Part shown: in pieces, positions 41,809 through 52,700 of the stretch
How positions within the stretch are numbered: position 1 is the first letter of the stretch
Layout of the letters: every line of letters begins with the position of its first letter
From: Aminipila sp963524205
Lineage (GTDB): Bacteria; Bacillota; Clostridia; Peptostreptococcales; Anaerovoracaceae
Direction: 5' to 3'
Length of the DNA: 64,000 bases
Assembly: GCA_963524205.1 (NCBI GenBank)
Contig: CAURED010000006.1
Location: 62,001-126,000, forward strand
Notes under the pieces: model-generated
Database searches by the model: none
Told to the model about the DNA's origin: nothing
What the model saw: only the letters and a program-made list of their open reading frames with translations
Translations under genes and position numbers: made by a program

Positions 41809-44800
41809 ATGAAACAAATACAACAACAAAAAGAGAGAATAAAGGGAAGTTTATATGATAAAAATTTTGAACATGACAATTGTGGCATTGGAGCTGTTGT
41901 AAACATAAAGGGTGTAAAATCCCACAAGACTGTTGAAGATGCATTAACTATCGTTGAAAAATTGGAACATAGGGCAGGTAAAGATTCAACTGGAGAAACC
42001 GGAGATGGTGTAGGAATATTAACACAAATTCCTCATAGTTTCTTTGTTAAGCATATAAAAAATATTGAATTTCCATCAAATCAAGACTTTGCAGTAGGCA
42101 TGTTTTTTCTTCCACAGCAGGAACTTCTTAGAAATCAGATAAAAAAGCGCTTTGAAGTAATTGTTGAAAAAGAGGGATTGAATTTTCTTGGATGGAGACA
42201 AGTTCCTACTTGTGATCATGTACTTGGGAACAAAGCATTGGCTTGTAAACCTGCTATTTATCAAGCATTCATTGGAAGACCAAGAAACTTAAAGCCAGGT
42301 ATTGAATTTGATAGAAAATTATATATAACCAGAAGAATATTTGAAAATAGCAATGATAATGAATCAAATGAGACTTATGTGTGTTCCTTATCCAGTAGGA
42401 CTATTGTATATAAGGGGATGTTTTTAGTAAAACAATTAAGGTTATTTTATTTAGATCTGCAGGAAAAAGATTTTATTTCTGCTATTGCTATTGTCCATTC
42501 TAGATTTTCTACGAATACTATGCCTTCATGGGAAAAAGCACATCCTAATCGCTATATGGTACATAATGGCGAAATAAACACTATACGTGGTAATGTAAAT
42601 AAAATGCTGTCCAGAGAAGAGAATATGCATTCTGATACATTAGGACAGGATTTATACAGAGTACTTCCGATAGTTCCAAAGTGGGGATCTGACTCTGCTA
42701 TGTTAGATAATACTTTAGAATTTTTATACATGTCTGGAATGGATTTTCCAAAGGCAGTAATGTTATGTATTCCGGAACCATGGTGTAACGATAGGAACAT
42801 GAGTCAGAAAAAGAAAGATTTTTATCTATATCATGGAACAATGATGGAACCTTGGGATGGACCAGCTTCAATAGTGTTTAGTGATGGTGATATTGTAGGG
42901 GCTGTATTAGACAGAAATGGATTGCGTCCTTCCAGATATTATATAACCAAAGATGGAAATTTAATTTTATCTTCGGAAGTGGGTGTTTTAGATATTCCAC
43001 CAGAGGAGATTGAAGTAAAAGAAAGATTAAGACCTGGCAGAATGCTTCTTGTGGACACTAAAGCAGGTAAATTAATAAATGATAAAGACTTAAAGGGATA
43101 TTATGCGGGAAACCAGCCCTACGGAGAATGGATAGAAAATAATTTAATACACTTAAAGGAACTACAAATTCCAAATCAAAGAGTTGCATTCTTTAGAAAC
43201 CAAGATTTAACAAGAATGCAACAGGCGTTTGGGTACTCCTATGAAGATGTTATAAACTACTTAAAACCCATGGCATTAGACGGTAGTGAACCAATTATTG
43301 CTATGGGAGCAGATACACCTTTAGCCGCATTATCTGAAAACCATCCACCACTTTTTAACTATTTTAAGCAACTTTTTGCCCAGGTTACCAATCCACCTAT
43401 TGATGCTATCAGAGAAGAAATTGTTACATCAACATATAGTTATCTAGGTAAGGATGGAAATCTTCTAAAGGATGTACCTGAAAATTGCAGGCTGCTTTCT
43501 GTTAGAAATCCTATATTAACAAATACTGACTTTATGAAAATTAAGAATATGAAGGCAGAAGGCTTTAAGGTGGCTGCTGTTTCAATAAATTATTACAAAG
43601 GAACTTCTTTAGAGAAAGCCATAAATAATCTATTTATACAGACTGACAGAGCCTTAAAAGACGGGGCTAATATTATTATTTTATCGGATAGAGACGTGGA
43701 TGAATACAAAGTTCCAATTCCATCTCTTTTAGCAGTATCTGCAGTTCAGCAGTATTTAGTAAGGACCAGAAAACGTATGTCGCTGTCACTCGTGTTAGAA
43801 AGCGGAGAACCTAGAGAAGTTCATCACTTTGCAACATTACTAGGTTATGGTGCAAGCGCCATAAATCCTTATTTGGCGCAAGATACCATAAAGCAGATGG
43901 TTGAAGATAATATTTTGGAAAAAGATTATTATGCAGCTGTGCATGATTATGCAGAAGGAATCCTTCATGGAATTGTTAAAATTGCATCTAAAATGGGTAT
44001 TTCAACTATTCAATCTTATCAGGGTTCACAAATATTTGAGGCTGTAGGCATAAGCAAAGAGGTTATTGATAAATATTTTACCAATACAGTAAGCCGGGTT
44101 GGCGGAATGACACTTAAGGAACTGGAAAAGCAAGTAAATGCAAGACATTCAAGAGCTTTTGACCCATTAGGCCTAAATCAGGATTACGTTCTTGACAGCT
44201 TAGGAGACCATAAGGTCAGAAGTGGAGAAGAGGAACATTTATATAATCCTCAAACTATTCATCTACTTCAGGCGGCAACAAGAACTGGAGATTATAAACT
44301 GTTTAAGGAATACACGAAGCTGATAAATGAAGAAATGGGAGCCACTCATTTAAGAAATCTAATGGAATTTAATCTGAATAATCAATCCATTCCTATGGAG
44401 CAGGTGGAAAGTGTGGATTCCATTGTAAGGAGATTTAAAACAGGGGCTATGTCCTATGGATCCATATCTAAAGAAGCTCATGAAACTATGGCTATAGCTA
44501 TGAATAAGCTCAAAGGTAAGTCAAATAGTGGAGAGGGCGGAGAAGAGTCTGAAAGATTTCAGGTTGGAACAGATGGAGTTGATAGGTGCAGTAAAATAAA
44601 ACAAGTTGCATCTGGAAGATTTGGTGTTACTTCAGAATACTTAGTAAGTGCAAAAGAGATTCAGATAAAATTAGCCCAGGGGGCAAAACCAGGTGAAGGT
44701 GGACAACTGCCTTCTGATAAAGTGTATCCTTGGATTGCCAAAACGAGACATAGCACCACAGGTGTAGGTCTTATTTCACCTCCACCACACCATGACATTT

Positions 44801-46371
44801 ATTCTATTGAGGATTTAGCCCAGTTGATTTATGACTGTAAATGTGCAAATTCTGAGGCGAGAATTTCCGTAAAATTAGTTTCAGAAGCAGGTGTAGGAAC
44901 GATTGCAGCAGGAGTTGCAAAAGCCGGAGCACAAGTAATTTTGATTTCAGGATATGATGGAGGAACAGGGGCAGCACCTAAAAATTCTGTATATAATGCA
45001 GGATTGCCATGGGAGCTTGGATTAGCAGAAGCACACCAGACATTACTTATGAATGGACTTAGAAGCAGGGTTATTTTAGAGACTGATGGCAAATTAATGA
45101 GTGGCAGAGAAGTTGCCATTGCGGCTTTGCTTGGAGCAGAAGAATTTGGTTTTGCTACAGCACCGCTTATTTCTATGGGTTGTGTAATGATGAGAGTGTG
45201 CAATTTGGATACTTGTCCAGTTGGCATTGCAACGCAGAACCCAGAGCTCCGAAAGAGATTTTCTGGTAAACCGGAATATGTAATGAATTTTATGAGATTC
45301 GTTGCTGAAGAATTAAGAGAATACATGGCATTGCTAGGCTTTAAAACAGTAGATGAAATGGTCGGCAGAACGGATATGCTAAAACCTAGAACGACAAAAG
45401 AAGGCGTAGGACAATTAGATATTGAGTGCATTCTAAAAAACGGAATTTCAGATGAATTGCTGAATAGTACCCATAAAGTAGGCGATGATTTTGATTTTAA
45501 GCTAAGTGAGAGCAAGGACATGACTATATTATATAAGAATTTGAAAGATTCCATTGAAAAGAGAGAAAAAAGATCTATAGAGGTTCAGGTGGACAATCAA
45601 GACCGCGCATTTGGAACTGTGTTAGGATCCATATTGACTAAAAAGTGCGGAAACAAGTTGGAACCAGACACATTCCATATTAAATGTACAGGCTACGGCG
45701 GGCAAAGTTTTGGTGCGTTTATACCAAAAGGTCTGACTTTAGAATTAGAGGGTGATAGCAATGATTATATTGGAAAAGGATTATCTGGTGGAAAAATTAT
45801 TGTTTACCCAAATAAGAAAGCAACTTTTAAGCACGATGAAAACATTATTATTGGTAATGTAGCATTATATGGAGCAACATCTGGCAAGGCATTTTTCAGT
45901 GGTGTAGCTGGAGAAAGATTTTGTGTGAGAAATTCAGGGGTAGACGCTGTAGTAGAAGGTGTAGGAGATCACGGACTTGAATATATGACAGGGGGCAGAG
46001 TTGTCATTCTTGGAGCAACAGGAAACAATTTAGCAGCTGGTATGTCTGGTGGAATAGCTTATGTTCTAGATGAGAAAGGAGATTTGTATTCTAAATTAAA
46101 TAAAGATATTATTTCTCTTGAGAATGTAAGTAAGAGCGAAGACGTACTGGAATTAAATGAACTTATAAAGGAACATGTTAAGGCTACCAATTCTGTTAAG
46201 GGTAAAGAAATACTTAAGAGATTTACTGAGTATCTGCCTATGTTTAAAAAAATAATGCCTTATGATTATAAAAATGTGCTTAATTTAATTAAAAAATATG
46301 AAGAAATGGGTGTAGATGAAAAAACGGCACAGATAAAGGCTTTCTATGAAATAAAAGGAGGTATGCAGTAA
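41809..46371 (+). CDS. gltB: Glutamate synthase large subunit
   Basis: The 1520-residue enzyme moves the amide of glutamine to 2-oxoglutarate, making glutamate. Order: class II glutaminase with N-terminal Cys nucleophile (in HDNCGIG, about residue 25, so a propeptide of about 24 residues is removed), central domain (about 440-720), FMN-binding synthase (about 800-1200) with 'GAKPGEGGQLP' and the 3Fe-4S Cys cluster near 'CVMMRVCNLDTCPVG', and GXGXG C-terminal helix (about 1270-1480). The stop shares a base with gltD. It complements glnN, divergently transcribed, in the GS-GOGAT cycle. Confidence 0.97.
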   Translation: MKQIQQQKERIKGSLYDKNFEHDNCGIGAVVNIKGVKSHKTVEDALTIVEKLEHRAGKDSTGETGDGVGILTQIPHSFFVKHIKNIEFPSNQDFAVGMFFLPQQELLRNQIKKRFEVIVEKEGLNFLGWRQVPTCDHVLGNKALACKPAIYQAFIGRPRNLKPGIEFDRKLYITRRIFENSNDNESNETYVCSLSSRTIVYKGMFLVKQLRLFYLDLQEKDFISAIAIVHSRFSTNTMPSWEKAHPNRYMVHNGEINTIRGNVNKMLSREENMHSDTLGQDLYRVLPIVPKWGSDSAMLDNTLEFLYMSGMDFPKAVMLCIPEPWCNDRNMSQKKKDFYLYHGTMMEPWDGPASIVFSDGDIVGAVLDRNGLRPSRYYITKDGNLILSSEVGVLDIPPEEIEVKERLRPGRMLLVDTKAGKLINDKDLKGYYAGNQPYGEWIENNLIHLKELQIPNQRVAFFRNQDLTRMQQAFGYSYEDVINYLKPMALDGSEPIIAMGADTPLAALSENHPPLFNYFKQLFAQVTNPPIDAIREEIVTSTYSYLGKDGNLLKDVPENCRLLSVRNPILTNTDFMKIKNMKAEGFKVAAVSINYYKGTSLEKAINNLFIQTDRALKDGANIIILSDRDVDEYKVPIPSLLAVSAVQQYLVRTRKRMSLSLVLESGEPREVHHFATLLGYGASAINPYLAQDTIKQMVEDNILEKDYYAAVHDYAEGILHGIVKIASKMGISTIQSYQGSQIFEAVGISKEVIDKYFTNTVSRVGGMTLKELEKQVNARHSRAFDPLGLNQDYVLDSLGDHKVRSGEEEHLYNPQTIHLLQAATRTGDYKLFKEYTKLINEEMGATHLRNLMEFNLNNQSIPMEQVESVDSIVRRFKTGAMSYGSISKEAHETMAIAMNKLKGKSNSGEGGEESERFQVGTDGVDRCSKIKQVASGRFGVTSEYLVSAKEIQIKLAQGAKPGEGGQLPSDKVYPWIAKTRHSTTGVGLISPPPHHDIYSIEDLAQLIYDCKCANSEARISVKLVSEAGVGTIAAGVAKAGAQVILISGYDGGTGAAPKNSVYNAGLPWELGLAEAHQTLLMNGLRSRVILETDGKLMSGREVAIAALLGAEEFGFATAPLISMGCVMMRVCNLDTCPVGIATQNPELRKRFSGKPEYVMNFMRFVAEELREYMALLGFKTVDEMVGRTDMLKPRTTKEGVGQLDIECILKNGISDELLNSTHKVGDDFDFKLSESKDMTILYKNLKDSIEKREKRSIEVQVDNQDRAFGTVLGSILTKKCGNKLEPDTFHIKCTGYGGQSFGAFIPKGLTLELEGDSNDYIGKGLSGGKIIVYPNKKATFKHDENIIIGNVALYGATSGKAFFSGVAGERFCVRNSGVDAVVEGVGDHGLEYMTGGRVVILGATGNNLAAGMSGGIAYVLDEKGDLYSKLNKDIISLENVSKSEDVLELNELIKEHVKATNSVKGKEILKRFTEYLPMFKKIMPYDYKNVLNLIKKYEEMGVDEKTAQIKAFYEIKGGMQ

Positions 46372-47864
46372 TGGGAATGTCAACAGGCTTTTTAAAATAT
46401 GAGAAACGCATAAGCGAGGCTATGGAGCCTTTAGAAAGAATAAAGAATTATAATGAGTTTCATATTGCATTATCCAAGGAAGAACAGATGGAGCAGGGAG
46501 CACGCTGTATGGATTGCGGTGTACCATTCTGCCAGTCTGGAAAGATGATTGGGGGTATGGTATCTGGATGTCCTTTAAACAATTTAGTACCTGAGTGGAA
46601 TGATCTTGTCTATTATGGTAATTATAAAGCAGCCTTAAAAAGGCTTTTGAAAAAAAATAATTTCCCCGAATTTACAGCTAGGGTATGCCCTGCTCTTTGT
46701 GAAAAGGCATGCACATGTTCATTAAATGGTGAAAGTGTATCGGTTAGAGAAAATGAACTGGCTATTATTGAGGGTGGTTATGATAACAAGCTTATGCAGC
46801 CAAGAAAAATATTAAACCGATCAGATAAAAAAATTGCGGTTATTGGTTCTGGTCCTGCTGGACTTGCTGCTGCGGATCAACTGAATTTTAGGGGTCATCA
46901 TGTCACTGTCTATGAAAAAAATGACAGGGCTGGTGGGCTTCTAATGTATGGTATACCCAACATGAAACTGGAAAAACGTGTTATTAAAAGAAGAATTGAC
47001 ATAATGAAAGCTGAAGGCATTCAATTCCGAATGAATGAGGGTATATCCAGCAAAAAACAAGTAGAAAAACTGCTAAAGGATTATGATGCTGTTATTCTGG
47101 CTTGTGGAGCAGCCAACCCAAGAGATATTAATGTACCAGGCAGAGCAGGAAGGGGAATTTATTTTGCTGTAGATTTTTTAACCTCTACTACAAAGTCATT
47201 GCTGGATAATTTTTTAGAAGAAAATACTTATATATCAGCTAAGGATAAAAGTGTAATTGTAATTGGTGGTGGAGACACGGGTAATGATTGTGTAGGTACG
47301 GCTATTAGACATGGTGCGAAGTCGGTAATGCAACTTGAAATGATGCCAAAGCCACCAGAAAGCAGACTTGAAGATAATCCATGGCCTCAATGGCCCAAGG
47401 TCTTAAAGACAGATTATGGACAAGAAGAAGCCATTGCGGTTTTTGGAAAAGATCCTAGAGAATATCAGACTACCGTAAAAGAATTTATTTGTGATAAAGA
47501 GGGTAATCTAAAACAGGCCGTATTGGTTAAACTAGAACTGGAACAAGACAAGGAAACCGAAAAGATGATAATCAAAGAAATTTCTAAATCTGAAAAAATT
47601 GTTCCAGTAGATTTAGTTTTAATAGCAGCAGGATTTCTGGGATGTGATACAGATGTTCCTAAATCCTTTGGTATTGAAGTAGATGATAGATCTAATGTAT
47701 GGACGAACAATCAACTGGATAGTTTGTATAAAACCAGTAGAGATAAGGTATTTGCTGCAGGTGATATGCGAAGAGGTCAGTCACTGGTTGTATGGGCTAT
47801 ACGAGAAGGCAGAGAAGTGGCCAGAGAAGTAGACAAATATCTTATGGGATATACGAATTTGTAG
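46371..47864 (+). CDS. gltD: Glutamate synthase small subunit (NADPH)
   Basis: The 497-residue flavoprotein feeds electrons from NADPH to the large subunit. The N-terminal region has the Cys clusters for two 4Fe-4S centres ('CMDCGVPFC', 'CPALCEKACTC'). FAD- and NADPH-binding Rossmann motifs are 'GSGPAGLAAAD' (about 163) and 'GGGDTGNDCVGT' (about 302). The C-terminal 'AAGDMRRGQSLVVWAI' closes the FAD site. ATG overlaps gltB's stop, so the two are translationally coupled. Confidence 0.97.
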   Translation: MGMSTGFLKYEKRISEAMEPLERIKNYNEFHIALSKEEQMEQGARCMDCGVPFCQSGKMIGGMVSGCPLNNLVPEWNDLVYYGNYKAALKRLLKKNNFPEFTARVCPALCEKACTCSLNGESVSVRENELAIIEGGYDNKLMQPRKILNRSDKKIAVIGSGPAGLAAADQLNFRGHHVTVYEKNDRAGGLLMYGIPNMKLEKRVIKRRIDIMKAEGIQFRMNEGISSKKQVEKLLKDYDAVILACGAANPRDINVPGRAGRGIYFAVDFLTSTTKSLLDNFLEENTYISAKDKSVIVIGGGDTGNDCVGTAIRHGAKSVMQLEMMPKPPESRLEDNPWPQWPKVLKTDYGQEEAIAVFGKDPREYQTTVKEFICDKEGNLKQAVLVKLELEQDKETEKMIIKEISKSEKIVPVDLVLIAAGFLGCDTDVPKSFGIEVDDRSNVWTNNQLDSLYKTSRDKVFAAGDMRRGQSLVVWAIREGREVAREVDKYLMGYTNL

Positions 47865-47870
47865 GAGGAC

Positions 47871-47900
47871 AAAAATGACGTATAAAGCGTCATTTTTGTT
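47871..47900 (+). terminator. Terminator after gltD
   Basis: AAAAATGACG pairs with CGTCATTTTT across a 7-base loop, then GTTTTT. Confidence 0.85.
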
Positions 47901-47951
47901 TTTCACCCATAAAAAATAAAGGGAAAATAGTGGTTGAACCACTAAAAAATA

Positions 47952-47980
47952 TTGCAAAATTAAATTAAAAGTGATATGCT
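47952..47980 (+). promoter_or_regulatory. Promoter of gatCAB-aspS operon
   Basis: TTGCAA and TATGCT with a 17-base spacer; gatC starts about 37 bases downstream. A small inverted repeat AGTGG/CCACT lies just upstream. Confidence 0.65.
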
Positions 47981-48016
47981 ATAACGTATATTTTTTAGAA
48001 AGAAAGAGGTCAAATT

Positions 48017-48304
48017 ATGATTATAACAGATAGTCTTATTGATTATATCAGTGATTTGTCCAGACTTGAACTGGAGGAAGAGGAAAAGCAAAGTGCAAAG
48101 AAGGATTTGACTGATATTTTAAATTACATGGACAAGCTCAATGAGATTGACACAAAAGGCATGAGTGAAATGTCACATCCATTTGATAACCATAATTGCT
48201 TTAGAGAAGATGAAGTAACTAATCGTGACAGACGTGAAGAAGTACTTCAAAATGCTCCAGATAGCAAGGGAGATTATTTTAGAGTACACAAAACAGTTGA
48301 GTAG
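48017..48304 (+). CDS. gatC: Asp/Glu-tRNA amidotransferase subunit C
   Basis: The 95-residue subunit wraps around GatA and holds GatA to GatB. It has the family's N-terminal helices ('YISDLSRLELEEEEKQ'), 'LNYMDKLNEIDTKG', the conserved 'HPF..HNCFREDEV', and the C-terminal 'FRVHKTVE'. GAAAGAAAGAGG precedes it. First gene of gatC-gatA-gatB::aspS. Confidence 0.95.
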   Translation: MIITDSLIDYISDLSRLELEEEEKQSAKKDLTDILNYMDKLNEIDTKGMSEMSHPFDNHNCFREDEVTNRDRREEVLQNAPDSKGDYFRVHKTVE

Positions 48305-48319
48305 AAAGAAGGTGTAGAG

Positions 48320-49792
48320 GTGGCAGTTAAAGAGCTTAAAACTTTGTCTGCAGTTGAAATAGGCAGGCTTATAAAGAATAGAGAAGTAAGTTGTAAAGAA
48401 GTAACCAATTATTATTTAGGACAGATAAATAATAATAATAATGAAATAAATGCGGTTTTAACTGTTAACGGAGAAAAAGCTGTTAAAACTGCAGAATCTA
48501 TACAAAAAAGAATAAATAATGGTGAGGGTATGTCACCACTTGCGGGTGTTCCAGTAATCATTAAAGACAATATTTGTACAAAAGGCATAAGAACTACTGC
48601 TGCATCCAAAATGCTTGAAAATTTCATACCACCATACAGTGCAGGTACCATGGAAAAACTAGAGCAAGCAGGAGCTGTGGTTATAGGAAAAGCAAATCTG
48701 GATGAATTTGCTATGGGTGGTTCAACAGAGACCTCTAACTTTGGCATAACAAAGAATCCTTGGAATAAAGAATATGTACCAGGAGGTTCTTCAGGTGGAT
48801 CAGCGGCGGCTGTTGCAGCTAATATGTCACCGTATGCTTTAGGCTCTGATACAGGAGGATCGATCAGACAACCTTGTTCTTTTTGTAATTTAACTGGGAT
48901 TAAACCAACTTATGGAAGTGTTTCCCGGTATGGACTTATGGCGTACGCATCTTCATTAGACCAAATAGGACCTATTGGAAAAAATGTACAGGATTGTGCA
49001 GAAGTTCTTGCTCTTATTTCAGGCTTAGATAAAAGAGACAGCACCGCTATAATGGATAGACCCTTTGATTTTTCTAATTCCTATAAAGAAGATTTAAAAG
49101 GTATTAAAATCGGTATTCCAAAGAACTATTTTGGAAACGGTTTAAATACAGAAGTTAGTGAAAAAATCTTAGCAGCAGCAGGGGTTCTTAAAGGCCTTGG
49201 TGCTGAAATTCAAGAATTTGAAATGCCAGGAATAGAATACGCTGTTCCGGCTTATTATATTGTGGCTTGTGCGGAAGCAAGTTCAAATCTTTCAAGATAT
49301 GATGGAATAAAATATGGTTTCAGTTCAAAGAAAGCCAATGATTTACAGGAGACTTATTATAAATCCAGAAGTGAGGGATTTGGTTCTGAAGTTAAGAGGA
49401 GAATCATGCTGGGGTCCTTTGTTTTAAGTTCAGGATATTTTGATGCATATTATAAGAAGGCCTTGCAGGTAAGGACAATGATTAAGGAAAACTTTACTAA
49501 AGCCTTCCAAAAGTATGATATGATTTTAAGTCCTATAAGTCCAACTACTGCTTATAAAATAGGAGAACAAATTTCTGACCCAATTGCTATGTATATGGCA
49601 GATATTTATACGGTTTCAATAAATTTGGCAGGGATTCCGGCTATCGCTTTGCCATGTGGAGTTTCAAATGAAAATAAAATGCCTATTGGAATGCAGCTAA
49701 TTGGTAACAATTTCTCTGAACCTACTTTGGTAAAAGCAGCTTATGCGTATCAGCAAGTAACAGATTTTCATAAGAAGGGAGGAATCTTGTAA
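48320..49792 (+). CDS. gatA: Asp/Glu-tRNA amidotransferase subunit A
   Basis: The 490-residue amidase releases ammonia from glutamine for transfer to misacylated tRNA. Amidase-signature residues: catalytic Lys in PVIIKDNICT (about 80), Ser in GGSSGGSAAA (about 155), and Ser in DTGGSIRQP (about 180). It starts with GTG after AAGAAGGTGTAGAG. The stop overlaps the gatB start (ATG at 49792), which matches complex formation. The ammonia tunnel to GatB is known for the family. Confidence 0.97.
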   Translation: MAVKELKTLSAVEIGRLIKNREVSCKEVTNYYLGQINNNNNEINAVLTVNGEKAVKTAESIQKRINNGEGMSPLAGVPVIIKDNICTKGIRTTAASKMLENFIPPYSAGTMEKLEQAGAVVIGKANLDEFAMGGSTETSNFGITKNPWNKEYVPGGSSGGSAAAVAANMSPYALGSDTGGSIRQPCSFCNLTGIKPTYGSVSRYGLMAYASSLDQIGPIGKNVQDCAEVLALISGLDKRDSTAIMDRPFDFSNSYKEDLKGIKIGIPKNYFGNGLNTEVSEKILAAAGVLKGLGAEIQEFEMPGIEYAVPAYYIVACAEASSNLSRYDGIKYGFSSKKANDLQETYYKSRSEGFGSEVKRRIMLGSFVLSSGYFDAYYKKALQVRTMIKENFTKAFQKYDMILSPISPTTAYKIGEQISDPIAMYMADIYTVSINLAGIPAIALPCGVSNENKMPIGMQLIGNNFSEPTLVKAAYAYQQVTDFHKKGGIL

Positions 49793-52700
49793 TGAATTAT
49801 GAAATAGTCATGGGTCTTGAAGTCCATGTTGAACTAGCTACTAAAACTAAGATATTTTGCGGATGCAGCACTGAATTTGGTGGCGAACCTAATTCACATG
49901 TATGTCCAGTATGTCTGGGATTACCAGGAAGCCTTCCAGTTTTAAATAAAGATGTGGTAAATCGTGCCATAAAGGCAGGACTTGCATTAAATTGTAATAT
50001 TCAGAGAGAAAATAGATTTGACAGGAAAAATTATTTTTATCCTGATTTACCGAAAGATTACCAGATTTCTCAGCTTTACCATCCAATTTGCAGGAATGGA
50101 TTTATGGATGTTACTGTAGATGGAGAAACGAGCAGAATCACTCTTTGTGAAATCCATATGGAAGAGGATGCTGGTAAATTAGTCCATGATGTGGGTGGTA
50201 CATTAGTGGATTATAATCGTTGCGGTGTGCCTCTTATAGAAATAGTTACGAATCCTGACTTTAGAAATTCGCATCAGGTTGTTGCATTTCTAGAGAACTT
50301 ACAGCAGATGCTTAAATATTTAGATGTATCAGATTGTAAGATGCAGGAAGGTTCTATGCGTGCTGATGTTAACTTATCAATCAGACCTGTAGGAGCTGAG
50401 AACTTTGGTACCCGAACAGAAATGAAGAATTTAAACTCTTTTAAGGCTATACAAAGGGCTATTGAGTTTGAAAGTAAAAGGCAGATTGAACTTATAGAAT
50501 CTGGTGGTATCGTTACACAGGAAACCAGAAGATGGGATGATGAGGCAGGCGAGAGTTATGCTATGCGTTCTAAAGAAAATGCGCAGGATTATAGATATTT
50601 CCCTGATCCAGATTTACTGCCTATTACCATAGATGAACAATGGATTTCTGACTTAAGGGAAGCATTACCTGAACTTCCTATGGAAAAGAAGGAAAGATAT
50701 CAGAAAAAATTTGGATTATCTGAAGACATAGCTAAAACGATTACGGCAACAAAAGAAGTAGCAGTATTATTTGAAGCAACTACTGAAAAGTCAGGTGATG
50801 CAAAGCTTTCAGCTAACTTTATAGTCGGGGATGTGTTAAGACTTCTTAAGGATAGAAGTGTTGAGCCAGAAAAGATTACAATAGATGCGAAGAAGCTTGC
50901 AGCCGTAGTAAAGCTTACAGCCGACGGAAAGATTAACAGAAGTGTTGCCAAACAAGTTATTGAAGAAGTTTTTGACAATAATACGGACCCTTTAGAATAT
51001 ATAGAAGAAAAAGGTTTATTAGCTATTGAAAATACACAGCTTATTGAAAAAGCTGTGAAGGAAGCTATTGATGAAAATCCTAAATCCATTGAAGATTTTA
51101 AGGCGGGAAAGCAAAAGGCCTTTGGATTCTTAGTAGGACAAGCTATGAAAAAACTTGCAGGAAAAGCGAACCCTCAAATTCTAAATAAGCTGATAAGAGA
51201 AAAGCTTGATAAAATTGTACTTGATGCAGCAGTTGAAACAGAAGCTAAAGAACAAGAAAAGAAAGCTGCTGAGGCTAAGAAGTATGATGTTAAAGAATGG
51301 GATATTGCCATAGATGACAGCGAATTTGACGGATGTTATCGAACTGTAGATTGTAATCAGCTTACCATGACGGATGTTGGCAGGGAAGTTAAGCTGGCTG
51401 GCTGGGTAAGAACGATTAGAAACCATGGAGGCATTGCCTTTGTTGATTTAAGAGATCATTATGGTGTGACACAGATTGTAGTTACTGAAAGTATGATAGA
51501 TAGACTAAATAAGGAAACGGTTATTTCTGTAACAGGTACTGTCCTAAAGAGGGATGAAGATACAATAAATTCTAAGATTGCCACAGGTGAAGTAGAGGTG
51601 AAAGCATCTGCTATAAGAATTCTGGGAATAGCACAGAACACCCTTCCTTTTGAAATTGATAGTTCCTTGGACACAAGAGAAGATGTAAGACTTAAATATA
51701 GATTCCTTGATCTTAGAAATCCTAAGGTTCATGATAAGATGATTTTAAGAGCAAAGATTATTAAATATCTACGAAAGCAAATGGAAGAATTGGATTTTAT
51801 GGAAATACAGACACCAATATTAGGAAATTCTTCACCAGAAGGTGCAAGAGATTATCTGGTACCAAGCAGAAAGCATAAGGGTACTTTCTATGCACTGCCG
51901 CAAGCTCCACAGCAATTTAAACAGATGCTTATGGCTTCTGGTTTTGATAAATATTTTCAGATTGCACCTTGTTTCAGAGACGAAGATGCCAGAGCGGACC
52001 GCTCACCAGGAGAATTTTATCAGTTAGACTTTGAAATGGCTTTTGCAACGCAGGAGGATGTATTTGAGGTGGCAGAAAAGGTGCTTTATTCTACATTTAA
52101 AGAATTTTCAGACCTCAAGGTTTCAAAGCCTCCTTTTAGAAAGATTACTTTTCAAGAATCCATGCTGAAATATGGAAATGATAAACCTGATTTAAGAAAC
52201 CCACTTATCATCACAGACTTAAGCGATTTCTTTAATGATGTGGATTTTGCTCCTTTTAAGGGAAAAACTGTAAGAGCCATAAGAGTACCTGACAAGGCTA
52301 AAATGCCTAAATCTTTCTTTGAAAAAATGGAGGTTTATGCAAGGAGTATTGGTATGAAAGGGCTTGGATACATTACTGTGAATGAAGATATGTCTTATAA
52401 AGGCCCTATTGATAAGTTCTTTACAGATGAACATAGAAAGAATTTAGCTGAAAGAGAAGGGTTACAACCAGAAGATATTTTATATTTCATCAGTGATGAA
52501 AAGAGTGTGGTTGCAAAATATGCCGGCTTAATCAGAACTGAAGTCGCAAACCGTTTGGATTTAATTAATAGAGGAAAATTTGAGTTTTGTTATATTACTG
52601 ATTTCCCTATGTATGAGTACAATGAGGATCTGAATAAGATTGACTTTACCCATAACCCATTTTCAATGCCACAGGGAGAGATGAAAGCCTTAATGGAAAT

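Noticed and set aside
44829..45554. 241-codon minus-strand ORF
   Set aside because: It lies wholly opposite the FMN-binding part of gltB and has no ribosome site or recognisable domain; it is a composition shadow.
51214..51335. Separate aspS gene hidden by a missing stop
   Set aside because: No in-frame start with a ribosome site lies near the junction, both halves are complete, and the linker is of coding composition.
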